NCBI RefSeq assembly: GCF_040581485.1
Contig: NC_090135.1
Coordinates: forward strand, 1,467,001-1,531,000
Reading direction: 5' to 3'
DNA: 64,000 nucleotides
DNA from: Linepithema humile
Taxonomy: Eukaryota > Arthropoda > Insecta > Hymenoptera > Formicidae
The notes below the pieces were generated by a model that was not told the DNA's origin, did not search any database, and was given only the letters and a program-made list of their open reading frames with translations. Below, one piece after another: positions 23,133-34,396 of the stretch. A program made the translations under genes and the position numbers. The first letter of the stretch is position 1, and the number at the start of each line of letters is the position of its first letter.

Positions 23133-23649
23133 TTGAATAGTGAGAGGCGAGGGGACTCACCGAAATAAAGCACCCCGATGGTAAGAGAAAATGGCAAAAA
23201 CTAATTGTCACTGATTACAGCGCCATCTATCACGATTAGAAAAAATGTCTTGGACAAAACTTACGTATTTTTTCCCAAGGAATCCGAATCTGCAATAAAA
23301 AATGGGGGTTCCCATTTGAAATTTCAAAGTTGCCACCCGTCCCACCTCCAAAGGGCGGTGGGAGCGGGTTCATTTTTACACAGGCAGACGTCCCCCTTGA
23401 TAATATAAAAAGTTTATTTGGGACATTTTTTTGTACAATGCTTATTTTTTGAAATATTTAGTTGTCTCAAGTTAAATGGGACACCCTGTATAATAAACAT
23501 GCTTTTGTAAAAAAAAGTCAAAACTTATCTCAGTATTTTTTTTTTTTGCATTTTACAATAATTTTATTGCAGTGCAAAGGTGCTGGGTGAATTTCACCCA
23601 GAATGACTATTACGTCATTTTTCGGAGGTGTGACTGAAGAGGGCTAAAG

Positions 23650-23785
23650 AAAACATGAGAACTTACAAACACTATTGGAAGCTATTGACTATAAACAGCA
23701 CAATTGGTTACTTTGCGGTGATTTGAAAATCTTGTGTATGTTTTTAGGTCAACAGGAAGGTTATACGCCTTTAATTTTCAGCTAA
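23650..23785 (+). pseudogene. Relic of an unclassified transposon protein
   Basis: A short frame reads LQTLLEAIDYKQHNWLLCGD followed by LKILCMFLGQQEGYT. The CGDLK...LG.Q.GYT pattern recurs in uncharacterised insect transposon-like proteins that I have seen before but cannot name. The frame is open only over this piece and nothing on either side extends it. Confidence 0.35.
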
Positions 23786-24127
23786 TGTTCCCCAAGGTGC
23801 AAGCCTCCTAGGGTAATACATAAATATATCGGCGTTTACGCCGCGCCATTTAAAATTAATTATGGCCGGGAGACAATGGCCCCCCCCCCCGGCAGTGGGC
23901 ATCACGCTGGGGTGTCTGGGGGCGCACCCCTAAGACACCTTATCACAGATTTATATAAAACTATTGCCCCAGCTGGTAGACTGGGGCAATATGTATAAAA
24001 ATACAGCGCTCTTCGTATGGCACCTTCGGAGACACAATAAAAAATTGGTCAAGAGATAAAATTGTCCCGGGAGTGCATGCGCGGCTTAATCTAATAATAA
24101 ATAAATAATTAGAACGCTAGTCAACTA
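23786..24127 (-). other. Probable 3' untranslated region of the R2-type element
   Basis: On minus this follows the R2 stop codon and includes GGGGGCGCACCCC-type sequence and a run of Cs (plus 23881-23890). The 3' end probably lies near 23820-23880. The flanking sequence is not the 28S rRNA target used by canonical R2. Confidence 0.4.
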
Positions 24128-25327
24128 TTAAAATAAATAAATAATTAAAAACGCGTTATTCACACTCGATTGAATAAATACGCGACGTTCATTTAATCGT
24201 TGTGGCGGGCCAGAAGAAGACAGAATATATATCACAGAAAAATCACTGGTGCCCGCCACAATTGTCGCATCAAAGCATACGCAAAGTGGTCGCGAAGCAC
24301 TCTGATCGTCGCCGCGCTGATCGTCGGGCCAACGCTGGCGAATGGCTTGGGGCGGCTCAGCAAGGGCCCCATCCTCAGACGGAGGGAGAGAAGCCCTGTA
24401 CTGGCGAACGCCGCTCACATGCTGCACATAAATGTTCCTCGACCAGCGAATGGTATCCGAGACGATGAGACGGCGCATTAGTTGCGCATACTTGTTGCTC
24501 ACGCGGAGCATCGCGAGCACGGCCTCTTTTCTCGAATCCCACGAGCCGAGGGCGCCCACGACGAGGGCCGTCACCGCAACACGATACCCTTGTCGGTGTA
24601 GCTCCTCCGCTAAGACCGAGTACTTGGCGACCTTTCTCGCCCTAGCCTCCTCGAAAGCCACTAACCTGTTTTTAAAGGACACCGTGACGTCGCAAATAAT
24701 GACACACTTCGATTGCTCGTGCCTGACCACGAGATCAGGCCGTAGCTCTCGAAGCTCCCCGTGCACGCCCTCAACCCGCTGGTTCACGCGGACCTCACCA
24801 GGCAGGCGACAAGCCTTCCAGAGGCAGTGCAAGACGGCGTCATGCCTCAGCTGTATCGCGGCCGCGTGTACCCCGCAGTGACCCAATACGTGGGGAAGGG
24901 TCTCGGCTGCCCCACCGTAACGCCGATAGCGCTTATCGCCCTCCCCCCATTGACGCGCCCCATTTAAGGGGAGCACGTCTAGGCGGGCGCGATGTACAAA
25001 TTACCAGTCGGTGAAACAAGTGAAGTTGCCGCCACGGAAGAAGTGATTGCTCACCCCGTTCCGCAATGACACCTCGTACCCTTCCCCTGGTCCGTTTTTC
25101 GCACGAGCGTATTTAAGTAATAAAAACCGACAGCTGAGCGCAGACATGTAATCACTTGGGAGCGAACTCTTGGTGGTACCACAACCATCGTTTCCCTGGG
25201 GATGCCCCGACATCCCACGGTCATCTCCTCGGTTTTCCTTACCCACCTCTACCGCACGAACAACCTTTCGGATTGTCTCCTTCTAGCGTTCCAGACCCTT
25301 GACCAAAAGGAGGACTCCCCTCCATCC
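24128..25327 (-). pseudogene. R2-type retrotransposon, C-terminal part
   Basis: Minus-strand frames run through GGESSFWSRVWNARR, VVVPPRVRSQVITCLRSAV, VSNHFFRGGNFTCFTDW and FVHRARLDVLPLNGARQW. The restriction-like endonuclease follows, with RPDLVV, IICDVTVSF and KVAKYSVLAEEL, the PD-D-K layout of the R2 group. Its zinc knuckle reads DKRYRRYGG, so two expected cysteines are tyrosines. Frameshifts (near 25105) and stops (near 25271 and 25007) break it. The upstream half of the same element lies at 58143-58790, the gap being an R1 insertion. R2-type enzymes nick DNA and prime reverse transcription at the target. Confidence 0.82.
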
Positions 25328-25813
25328 TTTTTTTTTTTGGTATGGCAGGGGAAATCTTTTATGGATACCTACGGGTTTCGGGGGGAGATCCGTGGGTTAT
25401 GTGGGAGTCTTCTGGGGATAAAGTCCCCAAGCATACCCCCTGCCGGTAGCCTTCCTAGACCGTAGAGAGGGAGGGTGAGGCATCACCAGAGGTATTTTTC
25501 TCACCCCCCCTCAGGTCTGACCGCATTGCGGTCTTTTCACGGAGGGGGGGGGAACTTTGTCCCTCCTTTATGGTTTCCGTCTCTACCGGAGAAGGCGGGC
25601 TACCGCGGCCTTCCCCCGCCCTCCCGTGTTTTGGTGGGAGGCTGAGGTCAGTCGGCAGCCCCCGCTTCCGGCTGACCCCTCGCCGGAAGAAAGGATAAAT
25701 TCCTCCTCCCGGCCTTTCCATGTTGGGAGGGCCTTGTGTAGGTCCTCCCCAGGGTTCCCCCAGGTTTGGTGGGCATTGTGATCACCACCGCCCGGGGAGA
25801 CCCCATTTATTAT
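25328..25813 (-). other. R1 3' untranslated region and poly(A) tail
   Basis: GC-rich with runs of G and C, ending on minus in CCATACC then 11 A at 25338-25328. The A run marks the 3' terminus used for target-primed reverse transcription. Confidence 0.7.
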
Positions 25814-26486
25814 CTACCCCCTGGGGAGTGGAAGGGTTGTAATGGTGGTGGATGAGGGGGAGGAGCATCGTCTCCTCTCACCACCGCCTCCCCCCTCCTC
25901 ACTCTTTCCGCCTCCTCCTTCTGCGACATGACTGTCGCAGAATTCGGAAGCGGCCTTCCACTTCTCCTCTCCCTCCAGCATTGCTCTCACCAATGCCGGT
26001 AGGGAGAGGTCCTCGCCGACCACTGCGGTTAGGACCCGACGCTCGTCTTCCCACGCTTCACACTCCTCGAGAGTGTGTTGCGCCGAGTTCCGACCGGCTG
26101 CACAGTGGTGGCACCCGGTCGTGTACTCTCTTTTTATCCTACACAGGTAATCACCGAAACATCCGTGCCCGGTGAGTACCTGTGTAAGGTGGAACCCAAT
26201 TCCGTGTCCTCTCCTGTCTGCCTATTCCGGCAGACAGGGCTGGATGGCCTGGGTGGTCCATCTGCCCGCCTTGAAGACGATTAGGGAGGTCTGCTACGCC
26301 TCCATGGCTCTTTGGCGGGCGTCGCTCCTAATTTTGGCCACGGTTCGTGGTAGGAAGCGGGCGCTCCCGTGCCGGTCTGGGTCCCTCGTACGCCGACAAG
26401 CTTCGGCACACGAAGTTGCCAGAAACTTGGCTGGGAGGAGACTCGCCAGAGCCGTGGCCGCCGCGAACGACGTCGTGCAGTAGGCC
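25814..26486 (-). pseudogene. R1 ORF2, C-terminal part
   Basis: On minus the frame resumes just after the solo LTR with AAATALASLLPAKFLATSCAEA, then FHLTQVLTGHGCFGDYL and the CCHC-type CHHCAAGRNSAQHTLEEC, ending near 25814 after a glycine-rich tail. LTGHGCFG.YL and the cysteine cluster are typical of R1-clade ORF2. Stops near 26280 and 26220 interrupt it. It joins the part at 28279-30732. Confidence 0.85.
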
Positions 26487-28278
26487 TGTATAAAAAGGTT
26501 TTAATATCCCAAAACTGTGTCACAAGAAATCTCCTCAAGAAATAATTCATACATTAAAAAGCCAGTATCATGATGGTAGATAGGAAAAATTAACCCTTGT
26601 TAATACAATGTCAAAAGAAGACATAATCCAAAACATAATACATAATAACGTACAATAAATATCAGATATAATATTTATAAAGAGGAATCAAGAGATATAA
26701 GATCATAAGGTATTAGCGTTGAGTTCCAAAAGAGACATGAAACTATATTATTCAGTAAATAAATTCAACTCTTTTTATCGATTTATCAGTAATGAAAATC
26801 GTCTTAGTGGACTGTATTATTTTGCAAAAACATGCTCGTCAATGAGCAAACCACAATAAAAGAAAAGCAACTTATAAGTCAAATGTACCATTCAAATAAT
26901 AAATCAAATATCTCTCGATTAACACAAAGTCATATCGCAAAAGGTTAATACTATATTGTAATTTTTGAGTCGACTCAAAACGCAAAAGATAATACTTATA
27001 ATACTTAAGTACTATTTATACAAATGATCTTCAATTATTACATTAATGTAATTATCTTAAAAGAGCATAGCAAGACTCTATCGCAGAAGTTTTACATCAA
27101 ACGCTATGTCTAGCGATGTTCAAACGTAAATACAATAATAATATTATTGAGTCACAAAGAAATAAATGTGATAGAAAAGAATCTCAATCATTCCACATTC
27201 TTCGTTGTGAGGTAATGAGTCGCTCATTATTGCAATAAAAAGGCCGCACCTGACCTTTACAAAATAAAGGAAAAGATACACTCACCGCAAGACAGGCAAA
27301 TGTATATTATGTTAAATAGTTCAGTCAAGGCAAATTATTCCGTGCGTGTGTGTGCAGGTGTGTTCCAAAGAAAAGCCAAGCATTCGTCCATTCCAAGGTA
27401 CATGCAAGTGAGATAGGTCTCCAGAGAAACAAAAGCAGGCTATCCTAATCTGTTGTAAATCAAGAAAAGAAAAGAAAAGACTTAGATTTTCTCACAGTCT
27501 AGAAATCCGCAAACGTAGTGCTGCGTTAACTTGTAAGGTTAACTCAGGCTTGCAATGCTGTATAAATACAGCTCATCCAGCGCCTAATGGCGATCGGCAG
27601 GAACATGCTTACGCGTGATCTGCGCAGCAATGATCAACTCACCTTGTGATGTGACCTTATATACAATGGCCAGCAAGGGCCGCAACTTTCTATAAAATGG
27701 CCAGCAAGGGCCGCAACTTTCTATGACCAGCAAGGGCCGCAACTTTCTATGACCAGCAAGGGCCGCAACTTTCTATGGCCAGCAAGGGCCGCAACTTTCT
27801 ATGGCCAGCAAGGGCCGCAACTTTCTATGACCAGCAAGGGCCGCAACTTTCTATGGCCAGCAAGGGCCGCAACGTTCTATGACCAGCAAGGGCCGCAACT
27901 TTCTATGGCCAGCAAGGGCCGCAACTTTCTATGACCAGCAAGGGCCGCAACTTTCTATGGCCAGCAAGGGCCGCAACTTTCTATAAAGAGATCACAAGAT
28001 TAAACAACGTTTTATGTCGCGACGAATACACGATGGCGACTAGACTCGATTCGTGCACGGCACGCGTAAGATGATGCAACGTACACGCGCGACGAACAAC
28101 AATGACGACTAGACGCCATAACAAGGTCTAGGCGGATGATGGTATACAATCTAGGCATGGCGCGGCCGTTCCTTCCGCATCGGTAAGCGCCACTCGCGGG
28201 CAGGGGCACGAACCGGCATACAGTGCCGCTCGTGCTGCACGCTTTGCCTTAGTGGCGAAAGAGCGCGTATTTCAAACA
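26487..28278 (-). repeat. Solo LTR, family C, inside R1 ORF2
   Basis: A 1.79-kb block with TG...CA ends (TGTATAAAAAGG on plus, TTTCAAACA at the far end), flanked by a perfect five-base duplication AGGCC (26482-26486 and 28279-28283). A TATA box for minus-strand transcription (TATATAAGG) lies near 27655. It has no retrotransposon coding region and interrupts R1 between RLAIRLI and the AAATALASLL segment. It includes a 26-bp minisatellite. Confidence 0.88.
27667..27985 (+). repeat. 26-bp minisatellite, 12 copies
   Basis: Twelve head-to-tail copies of GGCCAGCAAGGGCCGCAACT plus TTCTAT, with GGCC/GACC alternation at the start of units and one AACG variant. The first unit is four bases longer. It lies upstream of the minus-strand TATA box in the family C LTR, where enhancer-like repeats would be expected. 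The ORF across it is a by-product. Confidence 0.92.
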
Positions 28279-30732
28279 AGGCCCTTATTAGCCTAATGGC
28301 CAGCCGGCGTTGCGGGCGATGTAGCATCGCCTTTATTCGCCGAATGGCCACGACCCTGTCGGCTCACACCGGTGCTCCATAAAGAAGCACCGACTGCACG
28401 ACGTTTGCATAGAGTCTGTGGACTTTGTTGTTCGGACCACCCAAGTTCGGTAGGAGGCGACCCAAAGCCGTCGCCATCCTATCTGCTTTGGGAGTTATCC
28501 CAGCAAAGTGCTGCTCAAACCCTTAAAGTTCATCCAGGGTGAGGCCAAGATATTTCATCTGGGTCCCCACCCGGACATGGACTTCCCCTACCCACATCTG
28601 AGTAAGGGGAGGTCGCCCCATGGCCCTGTTGTGAAAAAACAGGGCCTCCGTCTTCTGTGGGGCGACCTCGAGCCCCATTATCCTAACGGAGTACACGACC
28701 GCCCGGGTAGCGGCATTCGCCGCATCCCGGGCCTCTCTCCAGCTCTTCCCCCGGGCCACCACCAACGTGTCGTCTGCATAACACAGCAGACGACAGCCCG
28801 AAGGAAGCGCTGTGCGGAGCACTCTGTCATAAGCAAGGTTCCAAAGTAGGGGTCCGAGTACCGACCCCTGAGAAACCCCGCAACAGATTTTTCTTTGGCT
28901 CACCTGCTCCAGCTGGAGCGTTCTGTCGCGGAAGTAGTCCCAAAGGACCTCCCTAATGTATGGGGGGAAGCCGTGGAACTTTTTGGCCTTCTCCACATGT
29001 TCCCAGGGGAGGGAGTTAAAGGCGTTGACAATGTCCAGCGACACCGCCAACGCCACGTCTCCCTCCCCTACAATTTGGTCTAAGAGGGCCCGCAGATGCG
29101 TAATTGCATCTGTGGTTAATCGGTCCTCCCGGAACCCAAATTGGTCCTCCGATAAATTAGGACCATCCCGCGACAGGTGCTGGACGATTCGGCCGGCAAT
29201 GATCCTCTCGAACAGTTTGCCGATCCCGCAGGCATATTTGCCTGTAAGCCGAAGGTTGCTCCGCCGGATTCCCCTCCTTACAAAGGAGCACCAGATTTGC
29301 TCTCTTCCATAAGAAGGAAAAGGTGCCCGTCCTGAGACACGTGTTGTACAGTCTTCTAAGGCGTGCACCCACCACGCCAAAGGCCAAGACCCATGCTCGG
29401 TCGGGGACCCCGTTCGGACCAGGGGCTTTACCAGTAGCCCCCAGCCTTTTGGCCGCCTCGGAAAGCTCCCTCTCCGAGATCTCCAAGTCCCCGGACCAGG
29501 GGGAAAGATCCCCCCTAGGGGGGATGTAAATATCCATAATTGGGAATAGACTCCCCACCACCTGGTCGAGGAACTCGGGGTCCAGCGTCTCCGAAATTGG
29601 GGGCGCCGCCGGTCTCAGCCTGTTGAATACCAAGCGGTACGGACGCCCCCAAGGGTCCCGGTCGAGTTCCGCCAACAATTTTTCCCAGGCCTTGGCCTTG
29701 GCCCTGCCGATGGCTAGTCGCAGCGAGCCCCTTGCGGCCAGGTACTCGCTACGCTCCTCGGCAATGCTCTCTTCATCTCCACCCGCCCTACGTCGGGCTC
29801 TGAGGAAATCGCGTCTAGCGGCGTTAACCCGCCTCCGCAGTTCCGCGATCTCCTCTGTTCATCTATAGGCCGCCCGATGAGGGGCGGACTTGGATCGGGG
29901 CATGGCCACGTCACAAATACGCTCGGCTATGTCCCCGATCTCTTCGGCTTCGGCCTCGGTGTCGACAAGGTCGGGAGGATCCGACCACGTTTCCACCAAG
30001 GCCGCCGCCATCAGTTTATCCTGGTCCAAACGGGCCAAGGCCTATCTCCGTAGGGGCTTATCGCCCCTCTGTTGATGGTGGCGGATTAGCATCTCCTGGG
30101 GGATGGCAGTTAGGACCATCTCTATGTATAGATGGTCCGAAAGGGACTCTCGGTCCGCCACCCTCCAAGTTCCCACCAAGTGTGCCGCCCGGGGGGATGC
30201 CCACGTCAAGTCAACGATGGACTCTCCCCGGGGACGGACACAGGTGCTCTCCGACCCCCTGTTTTGCAACAGGAGGTCTAGCTCCGCCGCCCAATCTAGC
30301 ACGGCTTCACTCCTACGGTTGGTGCGCCGGGAACCCTACGCCTGAGCCCAGGCGTTAAAGTCCCCGGCCACCAACACGGGATGGGGGAGGCATTGACGAA
30401 TGCTAGCCCCCATTGCCCGTAATTGTTCCAAGAACTCGGGGTGAGACCGGCTTGGCGGGGCGTAAATCCCCATCACATGAAAGGCACCCCACCGCACCAT
30501 AACAAACCCCACTCCCCGTTCCACAAAGGTAAGGGGGGAAGCGCGGGGAGTGCCTCCTCACTATGACGACGGAGCCGTCCGAGGCCGAGACCCAATTGGG
30601 GTTGGAGTCCAGCACCCGGTACGGCTCCGCCGCCACCTCCAGTCCTGCGTTACGCTCGCACAGGTCCGCGAGGAAAAGATCCTGGGCCCGGCGAGCGTGA
30701 TTCAGATTAGCCTGAAGAAGTTTTGTGGACAT
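28279..30732 (-). pseudogene. R1 ORF2, endonuclease and reverse transcriptase part
   Basis: The frame begins MSTKLLQANLNHARRAQDL at 30732, an APE-type endonuclease start, followed by VAAEPY, VLVAGDFNAWAQ and SLSDHLYIEM. A linker (AKAWEKLLAELDRDPWGRPY) leads to reverse transcriptase blocks (ATGKAPGPNGVPD, ALAVSLDIVNAFNSLPW, GVSQGSVLGPLLWNL, CYADDTLVV). It ends at RRLAIRLI where the solo LTR enters. Frameshifts occur near 30540, 30050, 29700 and 29280, and there are stops such as the one after TLDEL. The order endonuclease-RT-CCHC is that of the R1 clade. It is degenerate and inactive. Confidence 0.87.
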
Positions 30733-30759
30733 TATTGGGTCTTATGATCCTGTCCCTCC

Positions 30760-32526
30760 TTCAGGCCAACCTTTCCAGCTTCTTCGGCGACATCCGGCGA
30801 TGGATCGATGTCCATACTTTCCATGGGGGAATTGGATTCCCCCGTGATAGGCGACGTCGCCGCTGCCGCCGATTTTTCCTCCTTACGAAGAAAGGGGATA
30901 AGAGCCTTTGTGGCTTCTCCCCTCTTCTTCTTGCCCCCTTTGGGGGGCTTACAGGCCGGCCCACCATACGATGGGAGGCCGGGTGATCCGCGTCGTGGCA
31001 CACGGCGCATTTCGCCGGCGCCGTGCACGCACGGGCCTCGTGTGCCGCTTCCCCGCAACGGTAACAGAGACTACTGCGGTCTGTGGTTGTGTTGGAGCAC
31101 TTCGCCCTAACATGGCCCTTCTCCAGGCATTTGAAGCACTAGAGAGGGCGCACCTCCACCAACTCTACACGGGCTCTGTAGAGCCCGTCTATTTCTATGT
31201 GCCCCTCCTGGGCGACCTTGTTGGCCGCTTCGAGGGAACACTTTGCCCAGGCCGTGAGGAGGCCCCTGGGGGTGAGGGAGGGTTTCAATTCCCCCACCCT
31301 GATCTCGGAGGCGAAGCACCCTCCCTTTTCAGCCACAGCCCGGGCGATGTTTTCCGCCGTGGCTGACTGAACCAGGCCCCTGATACGAATTTCCCCAATT
31401 TTTGGGGGTCGGTTGACTCGTATCGGGCCTGTCTTCAAACAGGCTGCACATTTCATGTGCCAGCCTGTCCGCCCGCTCCCTACCATTGGGGCCCGGGATC
31501 TCCAAAATGAGGGCCCCAGTTTGTCCCTGCTTGGGTCTAATGTGAGAGATCCCCATCTCTTTGATGGGGATCTCTTTCGTGGCCCTTGCCAACACCGCGG
31601 CGTATTCCTCCTCCGGACACGTGAGGGTAACCGCCGCGGTGTTAGGCACCTTCCTCTTCCTCTTCCCCTTCTCTCCATCAGTGCCCCTATTGGGCGGGAA
31701 GGAAGGGGGTTTGGGGGCGGTTCTTGGAGCCGCCTTAGTGGCTCTCTGGGCGCTCTTCGCCGTAGTAGAGGGAGGTGTCTCCCTCTTTTTCTTCCTTTTC
31801 CCCACCTCCGTATACAACGGAGGTGATGATTCTTACTGCTGCCGTTGTTGCTGCTGCACGTTGGCAGCGACAGCTGCAGTGGCTTTCCCTTCAGGGGGGA
31901 TTGATTGCTCCGGTTTAACAATCGGGGTTTTTTTCCCCCTTGGGGGAGGGGAAGGGTCGGCAGTGGGCTGTCGCACAACAGCGGACTGCGTCGATTCCTT
32001 TCTCTTCTACTTCTTTCCGCTCTCCCTCTGAATCCCCGGCTGGGGGAACCACCCTCTTAACGAAAGGGGGACCCATACTGCCAGGGGGTTTGGAGGGAGG
32101 GGGGTCAGGCAAGGAGGGGAGCTTTTCCCCTAAAAGCTCCTTAATTATGCGAGGAAGCATTTCTTCGATCTTTCTCACAACCTCCTGCACCACGGTGCCA
32201 ACCAGGCCACCATGCAGGAGGGTGTTGCTCGTCACCACCGGTAGAGGGTAGTCTTCCAGCACTTTTAGGACCCCTATTACTGGGGGTCTTTTTGCTGGGA
32301 ATTGCTCCAGGTCTTCCTTGATGATGGCCATCATGGGAGAGGGCCCCGGTGACGAAACTTCCACCGGCTCTCCCATGACGACCTCCTTGCCCACGTCCTC
32401 CTCCCGTGTGGCCTTGGCCTTAGACCGGGTGATGATAAGGGAAGGAAAGGGAAGGTTCTCTCCCTTTCCTCTTTTTTCCTGCGGAGATTGGATATCTCCT
32501 CCAGGCGGCGATTTGCCGCTAGCAGT
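30760..32526 (-). pseudogene. R1 ORF1, C-terminal part with three CCHC knuckles
   Basis: On minus this part runs from the Harbinger insertion site down to the start of ORF2. It has a helical N-terminal stretch, a proline-rich middle (PDPPPSKPPGSMGPP), a central conserved RNA-binding region (PPKIGEIRIRGLVQSAT, GLYRARVELVEVRPL) and three zinc knuckles beginning CFKCLEKGHVRAKC, CYRCGEAAHEARAC and CAVCHDADHP. A TAG sits just before the first knuckle (near 31140), and frameshifts occur near 32470, 31930 and 31450. ORF1 proteins package the RNA in a ribonucleoprotein. It continues upstream at 56048. Confidence 0.8.
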
Positions 32527-34012
32527 AGGTTTGTTCTTCTTGTTTACACTAGAAGTGTAAAGTGTATACCTTACACTTTTAATACAATTGATTTTTTGCG
32601 AGTAGGAGAAACATCGTGTAAAGTGTAGACTTTTCAACGAGAACGCTAGTGTTACATAAGTGTACTGCAGCTCTTTGTGTATGGTATGTTGCACTGCGTC
32701 ATATTGCGTTGCTCGTGAACTTGGCGCGAGATAACCGTGTCTCTTGATGTTCAGTTTTAGTGAGAAATTAATTTCTTAAAATTTATTGACTGTATTGTTA
32801 CGATTATCACACAATGAATGGAATAAATGCAGAAATTCTTGATCACATTTTGGATTCCGAGTCTGACTTGTCATCCGATGAAGAAAATTATGATGAGATT
32901 GTTCCTGAACCACCTGTTTTATTCGTTGCAAATAATGGTAAAAAAAGTAGTAACGACATTAAATAACATTAAATAATTCTTTACTTAATAATAATATAGG
33001 TACATTTAATTTTGTTTAAAGTATATAACTTAACCTCAAAATATTGTTTTATAAATGAAGACGTTGGGCAAATATTTGAACCAGTATTAGGAGTTGTTCA
33101 AAGAGTACAACGCGTAAAAATTGTCAATTACATTGAAAATGTCGTAAATTTATATGTTGAGAATGATTTTATAATGCACTTTCGCTTATCCCGAGAAGTG
33201 ACCAATGAATTGATCGGTCGTTTTGCAGCATCTCCAACCTTTTTGGCATTACAAGGTATCATATCATCTTTATTATATCATAATTATGAGCTCCGCATAT
33301 ATTAATATTATTTATAAATACATGTAATTTAGTTGCATTATAAATATCTTATTGTATTTATATACAAATGTATGTTATTACAGCTCATGCCGGATACGAA
33401 CCTATTTCTCCAGAAAAACATATTATAAGTTTTCTTTGGTACGTTGGACATGAAAGCGCTGGCTATAGGGATGTGGCAGACAGATTTGGGATCACCATAA
33501 GTGCATTATACAATGTTATATCTCGAGTTACAAATTTTTTAATGTCTTTTGCACCAACTGTTATTAGATTCCCTACATTGCAAGAGCGAGAGATTACTAA
33601 ACAATTTTCTCTTCAGCACAAAGCATTTCCTGGAGTAATCGGTATATTTCAAAAGTACTATTTTCATACATGTAGAATTTCGATCATTTTATTACTAATA
33701 ATTCATTACAGGTGCCATAGATGGATTGCACATACGAATCGATAAACCAATCGAAGATAAAGATTCATACATAAAAAGGAAGCAATTTTTTTCTATTTAG
33801 TTACAAGGCATTGTAAACCACAAACAAAAATTTATGAATGTATTTATTGGTTATCCTGGATCGGTTCATGATGCAAGAGTTTTTAGGAACTCGCCTGTGT
33901 ACATTAGCCTGAATCAACTTTGTGGAGGTTCGTAATTTTTGTATATAAAAAAGATATCAAAATGTATCTTCGAATGCTATTGTAAGAAATTCAATGATTT
34001 CTACAATATAAA

Positions 34013-34334
34013 TGAAAGCTTTGCGTACGAGTCGGTAAGTGTTGGATGCATGAGAGACGGCGCCACTGATGGGACAAGCAAAAGAGTTACCAAGCGATAG
34101 AGAGAGGGAGAGATAGGAGGAAATGAATAAAAGCTGAATAAAAGCCACGTGGACCGTTTTCGATTGAGAGGAAAGCATAAACATTTAATTGTCGATTCTC
34201 TACATTTTTAGGTTCGTATAATACTTCTGTAAATAGGAAAAAGGAAGGAGAACTTCATAAATTAATAAAAACTCTACATTTTTAGATGAATCTATTGGTG
34301 TTTGCTTTTCGAGAAAATCCAAGCACATATTATA
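34013..34334 (+). repeat. Gypsy 1 5' LTR
   Basis: Starts TGAAAGCTTTGCGTACG and ends CACATATTATA. It matches the copy at 38746-39067 with few differences. GAATAAAAGC-type sequences near 34122 may serve as TATA box or polyadenylation signal. Confidence 0.85.
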
Positions 34335-34396
34335 AATCGACAATTTTCCACGTTTGTGCAACAGTGCTAAAGGAATAAAGCAAAAAAAAAAATTAA

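Larger units (their letters stand above)
21201..23488. mobile_element. Snap-back rosa-type mariner
   Basis: The ends begin CAGGGTGTACCATTTAAC and CAGGGTGTCCCATTTAAC (right end reverse-complemented) and are flanked by TA on both sides (21199-21200 and 23489-23490). The inverted match is not limited to a short terminal repeat: 21201 to about 21735 is the reverse complement of about 22950-23488, including the last 59 codons of the transposase. A second inverted match pairs about 21780-21870 with about 22000-22100, around the transposase start. The left arm therefore looks like an internally deleted copy in opposite orientation, and both outer ends are 3' ends. Confidence 0.8.

Noticed and set aside
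24200..24967. Overlapping plus-strand ORFs
   Set aside because: They lie antisense to the R2-type endonuclease in GC-rich sequence and show no family motifs.
25260..25340. R2 or R1 insertion in 28S rDNA
   Set aside because: No 28S sequence flanks either element; the junction sequence is R2 coding.
27749..27934. Repetitive 61-residue ORF
   Set aside because: It is the 26-bp minisatellite read in one frame, with no coding character.
27667..27985. CRISPR-like regular repeats
   Set aside because: Units are head-to-tail without unique spacers, in a eukaryotic LTR.
31413..32251. Plus-strand ORFs over R1 ORF1
   Set aside because: They are opposite the CCHC-bearing R1 frames and have no motifs.
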